The notes: a model not told the origin generated them from the sequence alone. 6,301 bases of DNA from Bacteroidales bacterium (GCA_003451785.1 DMJL01000074.1:1-6301); one strand, 5' to 3'; positions 1 through 5,955 are shown, counted from the first letter of the stretch. Numbers and translations are program-made.

Positions 1-1
1 A

Positions 2-85
2 CCTAAAGGTCGGGGTTATAAGAACTTTGGAATGCGGCATTTCAACATTAGCATTCCTTATAAGTGTTTATGCCCATTTATATGA
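2..85 (+). CDS. C-terminal fragment of an unidentified protein, possibly a transposase (cut by the left edge)
   Basis: A frame open from the left edge gives 27 codons and then a TGA at 83-85. The peptide begins PKGRGYKNFGMRHFNISI and continues with a cysteine-containing hydrophobic stretch. From memory, an RGY(K/R)N motif, a spacer, and then a run like 'F..xIYF.C' resembles the extreme C-terminus of some ISL3-like transposases of Bacteroidota. I cannot verify this by alignment, and the fragment is too short to show any catalytic residue. It runs convergent to the ABC ATPase gene. The frame at 3-290 is also open, so the choice of frame rests only on this weak resemblance. Confidence 0.3.
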   Translation, partial: PKGRGYKNFGMRHFNISIPYKCLCPFI

Positions 86-211
86 AAACCACAACCAAAG
101 CACCTTTCATCTGATTTTAGCTTCCTATTTTACTACAACTGAACCTATAAAACGGAAGATTTGGAATAGCAGAAATGGCAATAAATTCAATGGAAAATCT
201 TGTGAAGGGAA

Positions 212-237
212 CCATGCCTGCGAAGGTTTAGGCATGG
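212..237 (-). terminator. Hairpin downstream of the ABC ATPase gene, candidate terminator
   Basis: An 8-bp perfect inverted repeat, CCATGCCT (212-219) and AGGCATGG (230-237), encloses a 10-nt loop 22 bases beyond the ATPase stop codon. On the minus strand it is followed by TTCCCTTCACA, which is pyrimidine-rich but not a clean U-run. Intrinsic termination is therefore plausible but not certain. It could equally stabilise the mRNA 3' end. Confidence 0.4.
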
Positions 238-259
238 ATTATCCGGCAGAGAATTCCCA

Positions 260-1975
260 TCAGGCTATTGCAACCAATTCTTGGGTGTAGCTACTCTGTG
301 GATTTCGGAATAGGGCATCGGCTTCTTGTAGTTCTACCAATTGACCGTTTTGCATAACTAAGATTCGGTCTGCCATATATTTTACCACATTAAGGTCGTG
401 GGATATAAACAAGTAGGTAAGTCCCAAATCGTTTTTTAGACTATTGAGCAGGTTGAGAACCTGCGCTTGCACCGAAACATCGAGCGCCGAGACTGCTTCG
501 TCGCAAATTAGGAATTCTGGTTCCAGAGCTAAAGCCCTTGCAATTGCAATGCGCTGGCGTTGCCCGCCGGAAAACTCATGGGGATACCGATAGAAATGTT
601 TTTCTTCCATCCCAACCCTTTCCAATAACTCCACTGCCTTTTTCTTTCGCTCGATTTCGCTTTTTACCAACTCGTGAATGCGCATTGGCTCCACTATGGC
701 TTTTCCTATTTGCAACCCAGGTGTAAGGGATGCATAAGGGTCCTGAAAAATAATTTGCATTCGTCTGCGAAAGCTTTTCAAAGCCTTGCCTTGTAAGTTG
801 GCAATATTTGTGCCCTTGTAAACCATAAGCCCGGCTGCGGGGTCCACCAAGCGCACAACAGCTCTACCCAAAGTAGTTTTGCCGCAGCCCGACTCGCCGA
901 CCAACCCTAAAGTTTCTCCTGCAAAAACCGAAAAGTTCAAATCGCTTACCGCCTTATGGTATTTAGTGGTTTTGCCCAAAATGTTTGTTGCAATGGGGTA
1001 ATCTACATTTAGTTGATTTATTTGCAATACAGGCTCTAGTGAGTACAATAATTGGTGTCTTTTGAACCTCTCTTCGGGCGTTTCGATTTTTGCGGCAGCG
1101 GTTGGAGTTTCAACTTCCAAGAAATCACTTACCACTGCCAAGCGCGCTGGTCTGCTTTGGGCATCGGGTCGGCAGGCAATCAATGCTTTTGTGTACGGAT
1201 GTTGGGGGCTTTGCAACACCAATTGCGCATCATTTTTCTCAACCAATTTGCCTTTAAACATAACTCCAATATGCTGCGCTATGCGGGAAACGACCTGTAG
1301 GTCGTGTGAAATAAACAGCACCGACATGCCATGACTTTCCTTTAGGCTGTTTATCAATTGCAAAATACTTTCTTGCACTCTTGCATCCAATGCGGTAGTC
1401 GGCTCATCGGCAATCAACAATTTGGGGTTGCAGGCAATTGCCATTGCAATCATCACGCGCTGCTGTTGTCCGCCCGAGAGTTCGTGTGGCCATGCTTTAT
1501 AGATGCGCTCAGGATTTGGGAGTTTTACCTCATCGAAAAGTGCTAAAACCCTTGGTTTGGTATCTCTTGATTTACATATTTTGTGCCAAAGCAATACCTC
1601 TTCTACCTGCTCGCCGCATCGTTTCACGGGGTTGAGCGACGACATTGGCTCCTGGAATATCATCCCTGCATAAAGCCCTCTTACCTGCTGCATCTGCATT
1701 TGGCTAAGCTCAAGAAGATTGATCATGCCTTGGGTAGGGTGATTAAACAGCACTTTACCACTTGTGATTCGTGCATTAACCGTTGGCAGCAAACCCATTA
1801 TTGACAATGCTGTTACTGACTTTCCTGAGCCTGACTCCCCAACCAAACCTAGTGTTTGCTTAGGAAACAATTGGAAACTCACATTTTGCACGGCATGCAC
1901 CAATCCCGCATCAGAAGAAAACTCTACCGATAGATTTTCTACAGTAAGTATAGGCTGAGTTGATTGGGACAGCAT
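260..1975 (-). CDS. Fused peptide-type ABC transporter ATP-binding protein (DppD-DppF / YejF-like)
   Basis: A 571-residue cytoplasmic ATPase with two complete nucleotide-binding domains in one chain. It would power import of peptides or similar solutes through partner permeases. Domain 1 has Walker A GESGSGKS (46-53), Q-loop FQEPMSSLNP (107-116), signature LSGGQQQR (166-173), Walker B LLIADEPTTALD (186-197), His224, and the oligopeptide-family tail motif HPYTKAL (259-265). Domain 2 has Walker A GESGCGKT (360-367), Q-loop FQDPYASLTP (410-419), signature FSGGQRQR (468-475), Walker B FLICDEAVSALD (488-499), His526 and a degenerate tail motif (SSYTQEL). Both sites look competent. The frame extends to an ATG at 2029, but those 18 extra codons lie across a strong terminator hairpin, so I chose ATG 1973-1975, just before the first domain (ILTVENLSVEF). 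No Shine-Dalgarno and no clear promoter are visible; expression may come from read-through. Permeases and the binding protein are absent from the window. The substrate is inferred from family only. Confidence 0.93.
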   Translation of the reverse strand: MLSQSTQPILTVENLSVEFSSDAGLVHAVQNVSFQLFPKQTLGLVGESGSGKSVTALSIMGLLPTVNARITSGKVLFNHPTQGMINLLELSQMQMQQVRGLYAGMIFQEPMSSLNPVKRCGEQVEEVLLWHKICKSRDTKPRVLALFDEVKLPNPERIYKAWPHELSGGQQQRVMIAMAIACNPKLLIADEPTTALDARVQESILQLINSLKESHGMSVLFISHDLQVVSRIAQHIGVMFKGKLVEKNDAQLVLQSPQHPYTKALIACRPDAQSRPARLAVVSDFLEVETPTAAAKIETPEERFKRHQLLYSLEPVLQINQLNVDYPIATNILGKTTKYHKAVSDLNFSVFAGETLGLVGESGCGKTTLGRAVVRLVDPAAGLMVYKGTNIANLQGKALKSFRRRMQIIFQDPYASLTPGLQIGKAIVEPMRIHELVKSEIERKKKAVELLERVGMEEKHFYRYPHEFSGGQRQRIAIARALALEPEFLICDEAVSALDVSVQAQVLNLLNSLKNDLGLTYLFISHDLNVVKYMADRILVMQNGQLVELQEADALFRNPQSSYTQELVAIA

Positions 1976-1996
1976 TGGAAGATTGTTAAAAAACCA

Positions 1997-2024
1997 TTTG
2001 GGCGCAAATTCCTTTGCGCCCAAA
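1997..2024 (-). terminator. Strong intrinsic terminator after the dipeptidase gene
   Basis: A perfect 12-bp stem, TTTGGGCGCAAA (1997-2008) with TTTGCGCCCAAA (2013-2024), encloses a 4-nt loop (2009-2012). On the minus strand the stem is followed by TGGTTTTTT, a good U-run. It begins 13 bases after the dipeptidase stop codon and ends 21 bases before the chosen ATPase start. It therefore separates two genes that run in the same direction. Translating through it produces the spurious N-terminus of the longer ATPase reading frame. Confidence 0.88.
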
Positions 2025-2037
2025 TTCAAATTTCAGT

Positions 2038-3687
2038 TTAGTACAGGGGTTCGCCGGGTTGTCGCCAACGCACCTCGTACATGTGTGGGCGATCTTCTAC
2101 AGCTCTTCGACGGAAATCTGCAGGGTAACCTACCCCAGGAGGCCATGGCCTTAGGCTAGTGCCGGTGCGAATGTATCGGTCGTTGTATTTAGAGAATAAA
2201 TAGAAAGCAAGCTCTCGCCATCTGTCAACGGTACTTTCGGCATTCGACACACTAAATTCGGTGAGGTATTCGTGCATCATTTGTGGGTTGGCTGCATAAA
2301 GTGCCTGTGCAGCAATATCTACGGCCTTGGTCATGGCACGGGAACGGCTTTCCAACTCGTATTGTACTTTCTTAATATCCTCAATCATAAAGTTGTACAA
2401 TCCGTAAGCATAGTTGGCTACAAGATTGAACACCCAGAAAGCAGAGTTGAGATCAAACTCTACAATATTTCCTGTGCGAAGCGAAACCGGCGGGCGCAAC
2501 ATCCCCACATACAAGGGCATGAAGGCATTAGAATAAGTATCATCAAGCCCGTACCAAAAAATACCACCAATGGGATCGGGCAACCAGTTGCGCGATTGGG
2601 AAATAAAAGAAAAGCCCGTTTGTGGTTGACTAATAGGTCTTGGCCAAGAATAAGTTCTATCGCAACCTTCTACTGTGAATCCTAATGGACGCCACCTGTA
2701 GGGTAATGCAAATGGACCTGCAGAAAAACCAGCTCCTGTATAAAAAGGTGTTCCATCGAAATGGTCGCGCACAAGGCCTTTCATGTCCTTTACAGTAATG
2801 GGCCTATCGGGTCTAATAAAAAGAGGATAAGGCTCTGCACCAACCACACCCCTCCAAAATTCTGGTGAGAAGTTTTGCGATGGAGCAGCACGGTTGAAAA
2901 TACTCCAAACCCTTCCTTCGCAAATCATCAGCGAACGAGGAGTTACCGGAGCGTAAGCATCTACAAAACTGAATTCTTCTTTAGGACCTTCGAACCATCC
3001 CATCTTGCGGGCAAAATCTACCACATCCTCAGACCACATCCAGTTTTCGGTATCGTTCCAATTTACTTTGCGAATACGAGCCTGGTTGGCATGTGCGGCA
3101 ATATAGCCTTCGGGTACTCGGGCTGCAACCCACACAGCGCCACTGCCATGCCTTCCTTTACCAATAAACTCCATAACCCAAGCCTCGTTTTTATCTGCTA
3201 TGGAAAACGATTCGCCAGTGCTGGCATATCCGTACTTTTCTACAAGCCCAGTCATAATTTTTATGGCTTCTCTAGCAGTACGGGCACGCTGCAATGTGAT
3301 ATACTTCATAGCAGCATAGTCAATAATCCCATTAGGATCGTGCAATTCCTCACGCCCCGTGAAGGTGGTTTCGCCAATGGCAACTTGGTGTTCGTTCATA
3401 TTACCTATAACCCTGTATGTGCGGGGTACCTGTGCTATTCTACCCAGAAGATGTCCGTAGTGCCAGCAAATTATATCCACTGAATCACCAGGCTCATAGG
3501 TGCCGCCGGGATAAAAATTTAAAGGGTCCATAAATCCGCCTGCATCGGCAAGGTAGCTAATCATCACACTTCCGTCGGCACTAGCCCCGCGAGAGACAAG
3601 CACACTGGTGCAAGCCAAGGACGGTCGGTAATTAGTTCCGGCAAGCCAGACTAATGCTACCAGAAAAAATATGCTCAGTTTTTTCAT
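2038..3687 (-). CDS. Secreted C69-family dipeptidase (PepD-like Ntn hydrolase)
   Basis: A 549-residue exported hydrolase that probably releases amino acids from dipeptides in the periplasm or outside the cell. Residues 1-25 form a signal peptide: Lys-Lys at positions 2-3, a hydrophobic core at 5-17, and Ser-Leu-Ala before the cut. Cleavage would expose Cys26 in ACTSVLVSRGASADGS, the N-terminal nucleophile motif of peptidase family C69 (formerly U34). Other stretches I recognise from Bacteroidota members are GNMNEHQVAIGETTF, ESFSIADKNEAWVMEFIGKG, HANQARI, RDHFDGTPF, YRWRPL, QTGFSFISQSRNWLPDPIGG and a late SAFWVFN. Length is normal for this group and no frame is broken. A Bacteroidota-type promoter lies upstream and a strong terminator directly downstream. 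The sequence around Cys26 could be mistaken for a lipobox, but position -3 is Ser and the cysteine is the expected catalytic residue. Exact substrate preference cannot be read from the sequence. Confidence 0.93.
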   Translation of the reverse strand: MKKLSIFFLVALVWLAGTNYRPSLACTSVLVSRGASADGSVMISYLADAGGFMDPLNFYPGGTYEPGDSVDIICWHYGHLLGRIAQVPRTYRVIGNMNEHQVAIGETTFTGREELHDPNGIIDYAAMKYITLQRARTAREAIKIMTGLVEKYGYASTGESFSIADKNEAWVMEFIGKGRHGSGAVWVAARVPEGYIAAHANQARIRKVNWNDTENWMWSEDVVDFARKMGWFEGPKEEFSFVDAYAPVTPRSLMICEGRVWSIFNRAAPSQNFSPEFWRGVVGAEPYPLFIRPDRPITVKDMKGLVRDHFDGTPFYTGAGFSAGPFALPYRWRPLGFTVEGCDRTYSWPRPISQPQTGFSFISQSRNWLPDPIGGIFWYGLDDTYSNAFMPLYVGMLRPPVSLRTGNIVEFDLNSAFWVFNLVANYAYGLYNFMIEDIKKVQYELESRSRAMTKAVDIAAQALYAANPQMMHEYLTEFSVSNAESTVDRWRELAFYLFSKYNDRYIRTGTSLRPWPPGVGYPADFRRRAVEDRPHMYEVRWRQPGEPLY

Positions 3688-3719
3688 AAGTTGGTTTGGT
3701 TTTGCTTTTATTAATAGTG

Positions 3720-3754
3720 CAAAAATAACAGAATTTGAATATTATGGAAACAAA
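3720..3754 (-). promoter_or_regulatory. Candidate promoter of the dipeptidase gene
   Basis: On the minus strand, TATTTTTG (3727-3720) fits the Bacteroidota -7 element TAnnTTTG. TTTG (3754-3751) lies 23 nt upstream of it as a possible -33 element, at the long end of the usual spacing. It is the only TAnnTTTG match I found on this strand between the two divergent genes. It would give a leader of roughly 27 nt. Confidence 0.42.
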
Positions 3755-3953
3755 GCGATATACTATTTATCAGTGTGCGAAAAATTTGATTGGCAGCAGC
3801 AACCTACAAAATATTATCCCACTATTAACCCCCGTTTAATCGTAAATATTTAGGCATTCTGCTACTATAAATGTTCTAATTGGTGGTTTAAAATATCATG
3901 CACCAAAATAATCAAGCCATACGGATGCAAAAATTATGTAAGCCAACCGTGTG

Positions 3954-3979
3954 TTTAGCTTGTAATTTTATTAGCTAAA
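3954..3979. promoter_or_regulatory. Inverted repeat next to the mazEF promoter, possible operator
   Basis: TTTAGCT (3954-3960) and AGCTAAA (3973-3979) form a perfect 7-bp inverted repeat with a 12-nt spacer. Its right arm ends three bases before the -33 element. MazE-type antitoxins, alone or with MazF, commonly repress their own promoter by binding palindromes, so an operator role is plausible. Nothing in the sequence proves it. Confidence 0.3.
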
Positions 3980-3982
3980 TAT

Positions 3983-4013
3983 TTTGCATCCCAGAAAAAA
4001 TGTAATAACTTTG
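3983..4013 (+). promoter_or_regulatory. Bacteroidota-type promoter of mazEF
   Basis: TTTG (3983-3986), exactly 19 nt, then TAACTTTG (4006-4013) is a full match to the TTTG-N19-TAnnTTTG consensus of Bacteroidota primary sigma factors. Transcription would begin near 4020, giving a leader of only about 15-20 nt before the mazE ATG at 4037. An earlier ATG at 4021 is in another frame and does not open a sensible protein. Confidence 0.75.
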
Positions 4014-4036
4014 TACTCACATGAAAAAATTTAGTT

Positions 4037-4282
4037 ATGGACATTTCGATTGTACAAATTGGAAACTCAAAGGGCATAAGGCTAAGCAGCACCCTTCTCA
4101 AAAAATACAACATCAAGGATTCAGTTGAGCTAATTCTTGAGAAGGATTTCATAATACTAAAGCCAAAAAAAGTACCCAGAAAAGATTGGGAAAAGGCTTT
4201 TAAAAGCATGCATGAAAATCAAGATGACAAACTCTTGATTCCAGACATTCTTGAAGACGAAAACTTTGAACAATGGAGCTAA
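4037..4282 (+). CDS. mazE: MazE-like antitoxin (AbrB/SpoVT-type DNA-binding protein)
   Basis: An 81-residue protein that should neutralise the toxin encoded directly after it and repress the operon. Residues 1-46 form the AbrB/MazE-type swapped-hairpin DNA-binding domain, with the typical IGNSKGIRLSSTLLKKYNI core (8-26) and VELILEKDFIILKPKK. The C-terminal half (about 47-81) is a flexible tail beginning PRKDWEKAF and becoming strongly acidic (ILEDENFEQWS). In the family this part wraps around the toxin dimer and blocks its active site. The start is the first ATG in this frame after a consensus promoter, about 17 bases beyond the expected transcription start, with no Shine-Dalgarno. The stop codon lies inside the next gene, a 10-base overlap that implies translational coupling. 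Length is normal. The gene is more A+T rich than the ATPase and dipeptidase genes. Confidence 0.88.
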   Translation: MDISIVQIGNSKGIRLSSTLLKKYNIKDSVELILEKDFIILKPKKVPRKDWEKAFKSMHENQDDKLLIPDILEDENFEQWS

Positions 4283-4596
4283 CGCAATATAGTATCATAT
4301 TAGTCAATCTTGAGCCCACCATAGGGAGTGAAATTAAAAAAACGAGACCTTGTGTGATCATCTCTCCCGATGAGATGAACCGGCACTTACAAACCCTTAC
4401 CATTGCACCGATGACCAGCCAGTCGAAAAACTATCCAACAAGAATTGAAGTTAACCCCAATCAACAAAATGGTTGGATTATTTTAGACCAAATTAGAACG
4501 ATAGACAAAAAGAGGGTGATAAAGTTGCTTGGCAAACTATCAGCAAAGGATATTGCAAAGGTTAAGTTAATCCTAAAAGAGACTTTTGTTGATTAA
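4273..4596 (+). CDS. mazF: MazF/PemK-family mRNA interferase toxin
   Basis: A 107-residue toxin that, by family, is a ribosome-independent endoribonuclease cutting mRNA at short sequence motifs. The fold's landmarks are present: a start strand (IILVNLEP), the GSE motif (18-20), TRPCVIIS (24-31), IAPMTSQSKNYPTRIEV (44-60), LDQIRTIDKKRV (72-83) and a C-terminal helix (KDIAKVKLILKETF). Arg25 and Thr48 match, by position and context, the catalytic Arg and Thr of Bacillus subtilis MazF, so the toxin looks intact. The start ATG overlaps the end of mazE by 10 bases with no separate ribosome site, the usual arrangement for keeping toxin below antitoxin. Target sequence specificity cannot be predicted. 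The long antisense frames over this pair have no support. Confidence 0.92.
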   Translation: MELTQYSIILVNLEPTIGSEIKKTRPCVIISPDEMNRHLQTLTIAPMTSQSKNYPTRIEVNPNQQNGWIILDQIRTIDKKRVIKLLGKLSAKDIAKVKLILKETFVD

Positions 4597-4645
4597 AATC
4601 AATCTGAAATAGCCCACAGATTGCGCTATTGTACTGATTTTTTTT
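4595..4645 (+). terminator. Candidate terminator after mazF
   Basis: Just after the mazF stop, AATAGC (4608-4613) pairs with GCTATT (4625-4630). An outer stem AAAATCA (4595-4601) can pair with TGATTTT (4635-4641). An eight-T run covers 4638-4645. The inner stem is weak and sits seven bases before the T-run, so this is a modest intrinsic terminator at best. Confidence 0.42.
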
Positions 4646-5132
4646 AAAAAAGACCCTTCTGACAGGCGACTATTAAATTGCGTATTTGCATCGCATCCCA
4701 TTAAATACCCAAATGGTCAATCACAACTTCAATGAAGCCAGCTGTAGAACCCAAGAAATGCGATATAAAGCATTTACAAATAATACTTTGAAGTTCACGA
4801 AAATACAAACTATGGGATTGAATAAAACGGTGGTTGGTTGTAATCACAAAAATCAACTTCTGTAATCCTAAGGCCGGAACAAAATGTACCCTGAATTTCA
4901 CTTAATAAAACCAGCAGCAGTGTTTCATAAGAAAGCGCACACGAGCTAGTTTTTGATTTTTATAGTGTAACTACAACTATATTAGGTTGCTAAACTTCAG
5001 CATGTTACCTGAGCAGGTTACTTATAGCAATAAATAATTCAATGAACGGGCTTAAATTTGATTGTGAAGAAAATGGTCAACATAACTTTCCAAGATGGGT
5101 TATTTTTTGATAAAAGAGCTAGTGCATATCCC
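4646..5132. other. Long region without a recognisable gene
   Basis: I find no convincing gene here. The best small frames are a plus-strand one at 4713-4865 (50 codons, starting MVNHNFNEAS) and a minus-strand one at 4701-4901. They overlap head-on, neither has a promoter or a familiar motif, and both look like chance. The sequence is A+T rich and has no RNA gene I recognise. One palindromic element at 4987-5030 is listed separately. It may hold a decayed gene or long untranslated sequence. Confidence 0.6.
4987..5030. repeat. Nested palindromic element
   Basis: An outer pair TTGCTA (4987-4992) with TAGCAA (5025-5030) surrounds an inner palindrome ACCTG-AG-CAGGT (5007-5018). Together they could fold as a two-stem hairpin with asymmetric internal loops (14 and 6 nt). 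The inner palindrome could also be a protein-binding site. No T-run follows on either strand, so it is not an obvious terminator. Confidence 0.35.
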
Positions 5133-5163
5133 TTTCAAGGCAATTTGCAAGTCTGTATCTTTG
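5133..5163 (+). promoter_or_regulatory. Candidate promoter of the queD-like gene
   Basis: TATCTTTG (5156-5163) is a full TAnnTTTG match. Exactly 19 nt upstream lies TTTC (5133-5136), one mismatch from the -33 element TTTG. Transcription would start near 5170, leaving a leader of about 128 nt before the ATG at 5298. I looked for a preQ1-type riboswitch in that leader and could not identify one. Confidence 0.6.
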
Positions 5164-5297
5164 CAGTCCTTTTTAAGTTCAGTGCAGGTAGATAGGTTGA
5201 GTAGTTTCAAATTCTCATTGCAAAACCCGAAACCCGCAAGAACGAAGTACATATATCCGTTTCTTTCTGAAGTTACTCTAAACAAAAATCTGCATTT

Positions 5298-5756
5298 ATG
5301 AACAACAAAATAATAAGACTCACAAAGGAATTTCGATTCGAGGCAGCCCACGCTCTTTGGAACTACGATGGGCTTTGCAGAAACATTCATGGTCACAGCT
5401 ACATCCTGCAGGTAACTATCAAAGGCACGCCTTGCGCAAATGCTAATGACCCCAAATTGGGTATGGTGATGGATTTTTCGGATTTAAAAAAGATTGTAAA
5501 ACACAATATTGTCTCGGCTTTTGACCACGCACTTATTGTGAATGCCGCTACTCCACACAAGGAACTTTCGGAAACCAACCAAATGTTTGGCAAAGTGCTT
5601 GCAGTTCCCTATCAGCCCACTTGCGAAAACATGATTGCTGATTTCGCAGATCGAATCATGGCACAACTTCCCGAGCAAATAAGTCTGCACTCTTTGCGAC
5701 TGTTCGAAACATCCTCGTCGTTTGCAGAATGGTACGCAGAAGACCAAACCCCATAA
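5298..5756 (+). CDS. queD: 6-carboxy-5,6,7,8-tetrahydropterin synthase / 6-pyruvoyl-tetrahydropterin synthase family (QueD-like)
   Basis: A 152-residue cytoplasmic enzyme that most likely converts dihydroneopterin triphosphate to 6-carboxytetrahydropterin, the second step towards queuosine and other 7-deazaguanines. Zinc ligands are His18 (in FEAAH), His31 and His33. The nucleophile Cys27 sits in CRNIHGH, the CxxxHGH spacing of QueD rather than the longer spacing of eukaryotic-type PTPS or the Glu replacement of PTPS-III. Also present are MVMDFSDLK (56-64), the catalytic pair Asp76-His77 in DHALIVN, PTCEN with Glu110, and Glu137 in LFETSSSFAEWY. Length is a little above the roughly 120 residues of compact QueD proteins, partly because of an insertion around 83-106. 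The start is the ATG at 5298, just before the conserved first strand (RLTKEFRFEAAH). The gene stands alone, without queC, queE or queF nearby. A role as true PTPS in another pterin pathway cannot be excluded. Confidence 0.9.
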   Translation: MNNKIIRLTKEFRFEAAHALWNYDGLCRNIHGHSYILQVTIKGTPCANANDPKLGMVMDFSDLKKIVKHNIVSAFDHALIVNAATPHKELSETNQMFGKVLAVPYQPTCENMIADFADRIMAQLPEQISLHSLRLFETSSSFAEWYAEDQTP

Positions 5757-5813
5757 TCCTTGTAGTAGGGTAGCATTTACCACTGAGTGATATTTTGGTT
5801 ATCAACAAGTTGA

Positions 5814-5848
5814 CCATCGTTTCAAAGATTCCTTATGATGGTTTGAAA
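5814..5848. repeat. Interleaved inverted repeats (pseudoknot-like order)
   Basis: CCATC (5814-5818) is complementary to GATGG (5837-5841), and TTTCAAA (5820-5826) is complementary to TTTGAAA (5842-5848). The order a-b-a'-b' means the two stems interleave, as in an H-type pseudoknot, or compete as alternative folds. The stems are short and A+T rich, so chance is possible. Confidence 0.35.
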
Positions 5849-5869
5849 TAGGAAAAGCCATAAAATGAA

Positions 5870-5899
5870 GCAGCAACCTCGCAAGAGTGAGGTTGCTGC
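5870..5899 (-). terminator. Strong hairpin between convergent genes, candidate terminator
   Basis: A perfect 11-bp stem, GCAGCAACCTC (5870-5880) with GAGGTTGCTGC (5889-5899), has an 8-nt loop. Inside it an alternative CTC-GCAA-GAG cap with a GNRA-type tetraloop is possible. On the minus strand it is followed by TTCATTTTATGG, fairly U-rich; on the plus strand by CATTAAAAAG, which is not. It therefore fits best as terminator of the gene on the right, although it lies 162 bases past that stop. It may also block antisense transcription from either side. Confidence 0.5.
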
Positions 5900-5955
5900 C
5901 ATTAAAAAGACTTATGAAACTAAATTTCGGATAACCGCTACAACTTGATAGCGTT

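Larger units (their letters stand above)
3688..4036. other. Divergent intergenic region, A+T rich
   Basis: This 349-base stretch separates the dipeptidase and mazE starts and is visibly richer in A and T than the genes to its left. It holds one promoter candidate in each direction and an inverted repeat near the mazE promoter. Between about 3755 and 3953 I see no gene, RNA or strong hairpin, only short A/T palindromes such as TAAATATTTA (3843-3852). Confidence 0.7.

Noticed and set aside
27..290. An 87-codon plus-strand frame at the left end
   Set aside because: It runs through the candidate terminator hairpin and into the 3' end of the ATPase gene, and the translated sequence shows no familiar motif.
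2272..2685. A 137-codon plus-strand open frame
   Set aside because: Antisense shadow of the dipeptidase coding sequence with no independent support.
2875..3483. A 202-codon plus-strand open frame inside the dipeptidase gene
   Set aside because: It is fully antisense to a strongly supported gene, its translation has no recognisable domain, and no promoter precedes it.
3610..3687. Dipeptidase read as a lipoprotein because of Ala-Cys at the signal-peptide end
   Set aside because: The -3 position is Ser rather than the usual Leu/Val, and in family C69 this cysteine is the N-terminal catalytic nucleophile.
4701..4901. A 66-codon minus-strand frame in the gene-poor region
   Set aside because: No promoter, no recognisable motif, and an overlapping frame of similar size on the other strand indicate chance.
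5164..5297. preQ1 riboswitch upstream of queD
   Set aside because: I could not find a convincing pseudoknot hairpin with the conserved loop and A-rich tail of the known preQ1 classes.
5095..5301. A 68-codon frame ending at the start of queD, possible leader peptide
   Set aside because: Its start lies upstream of the likely transcription start near 5170, and no motif or amino-acid run typical of a leader peptide is seen.
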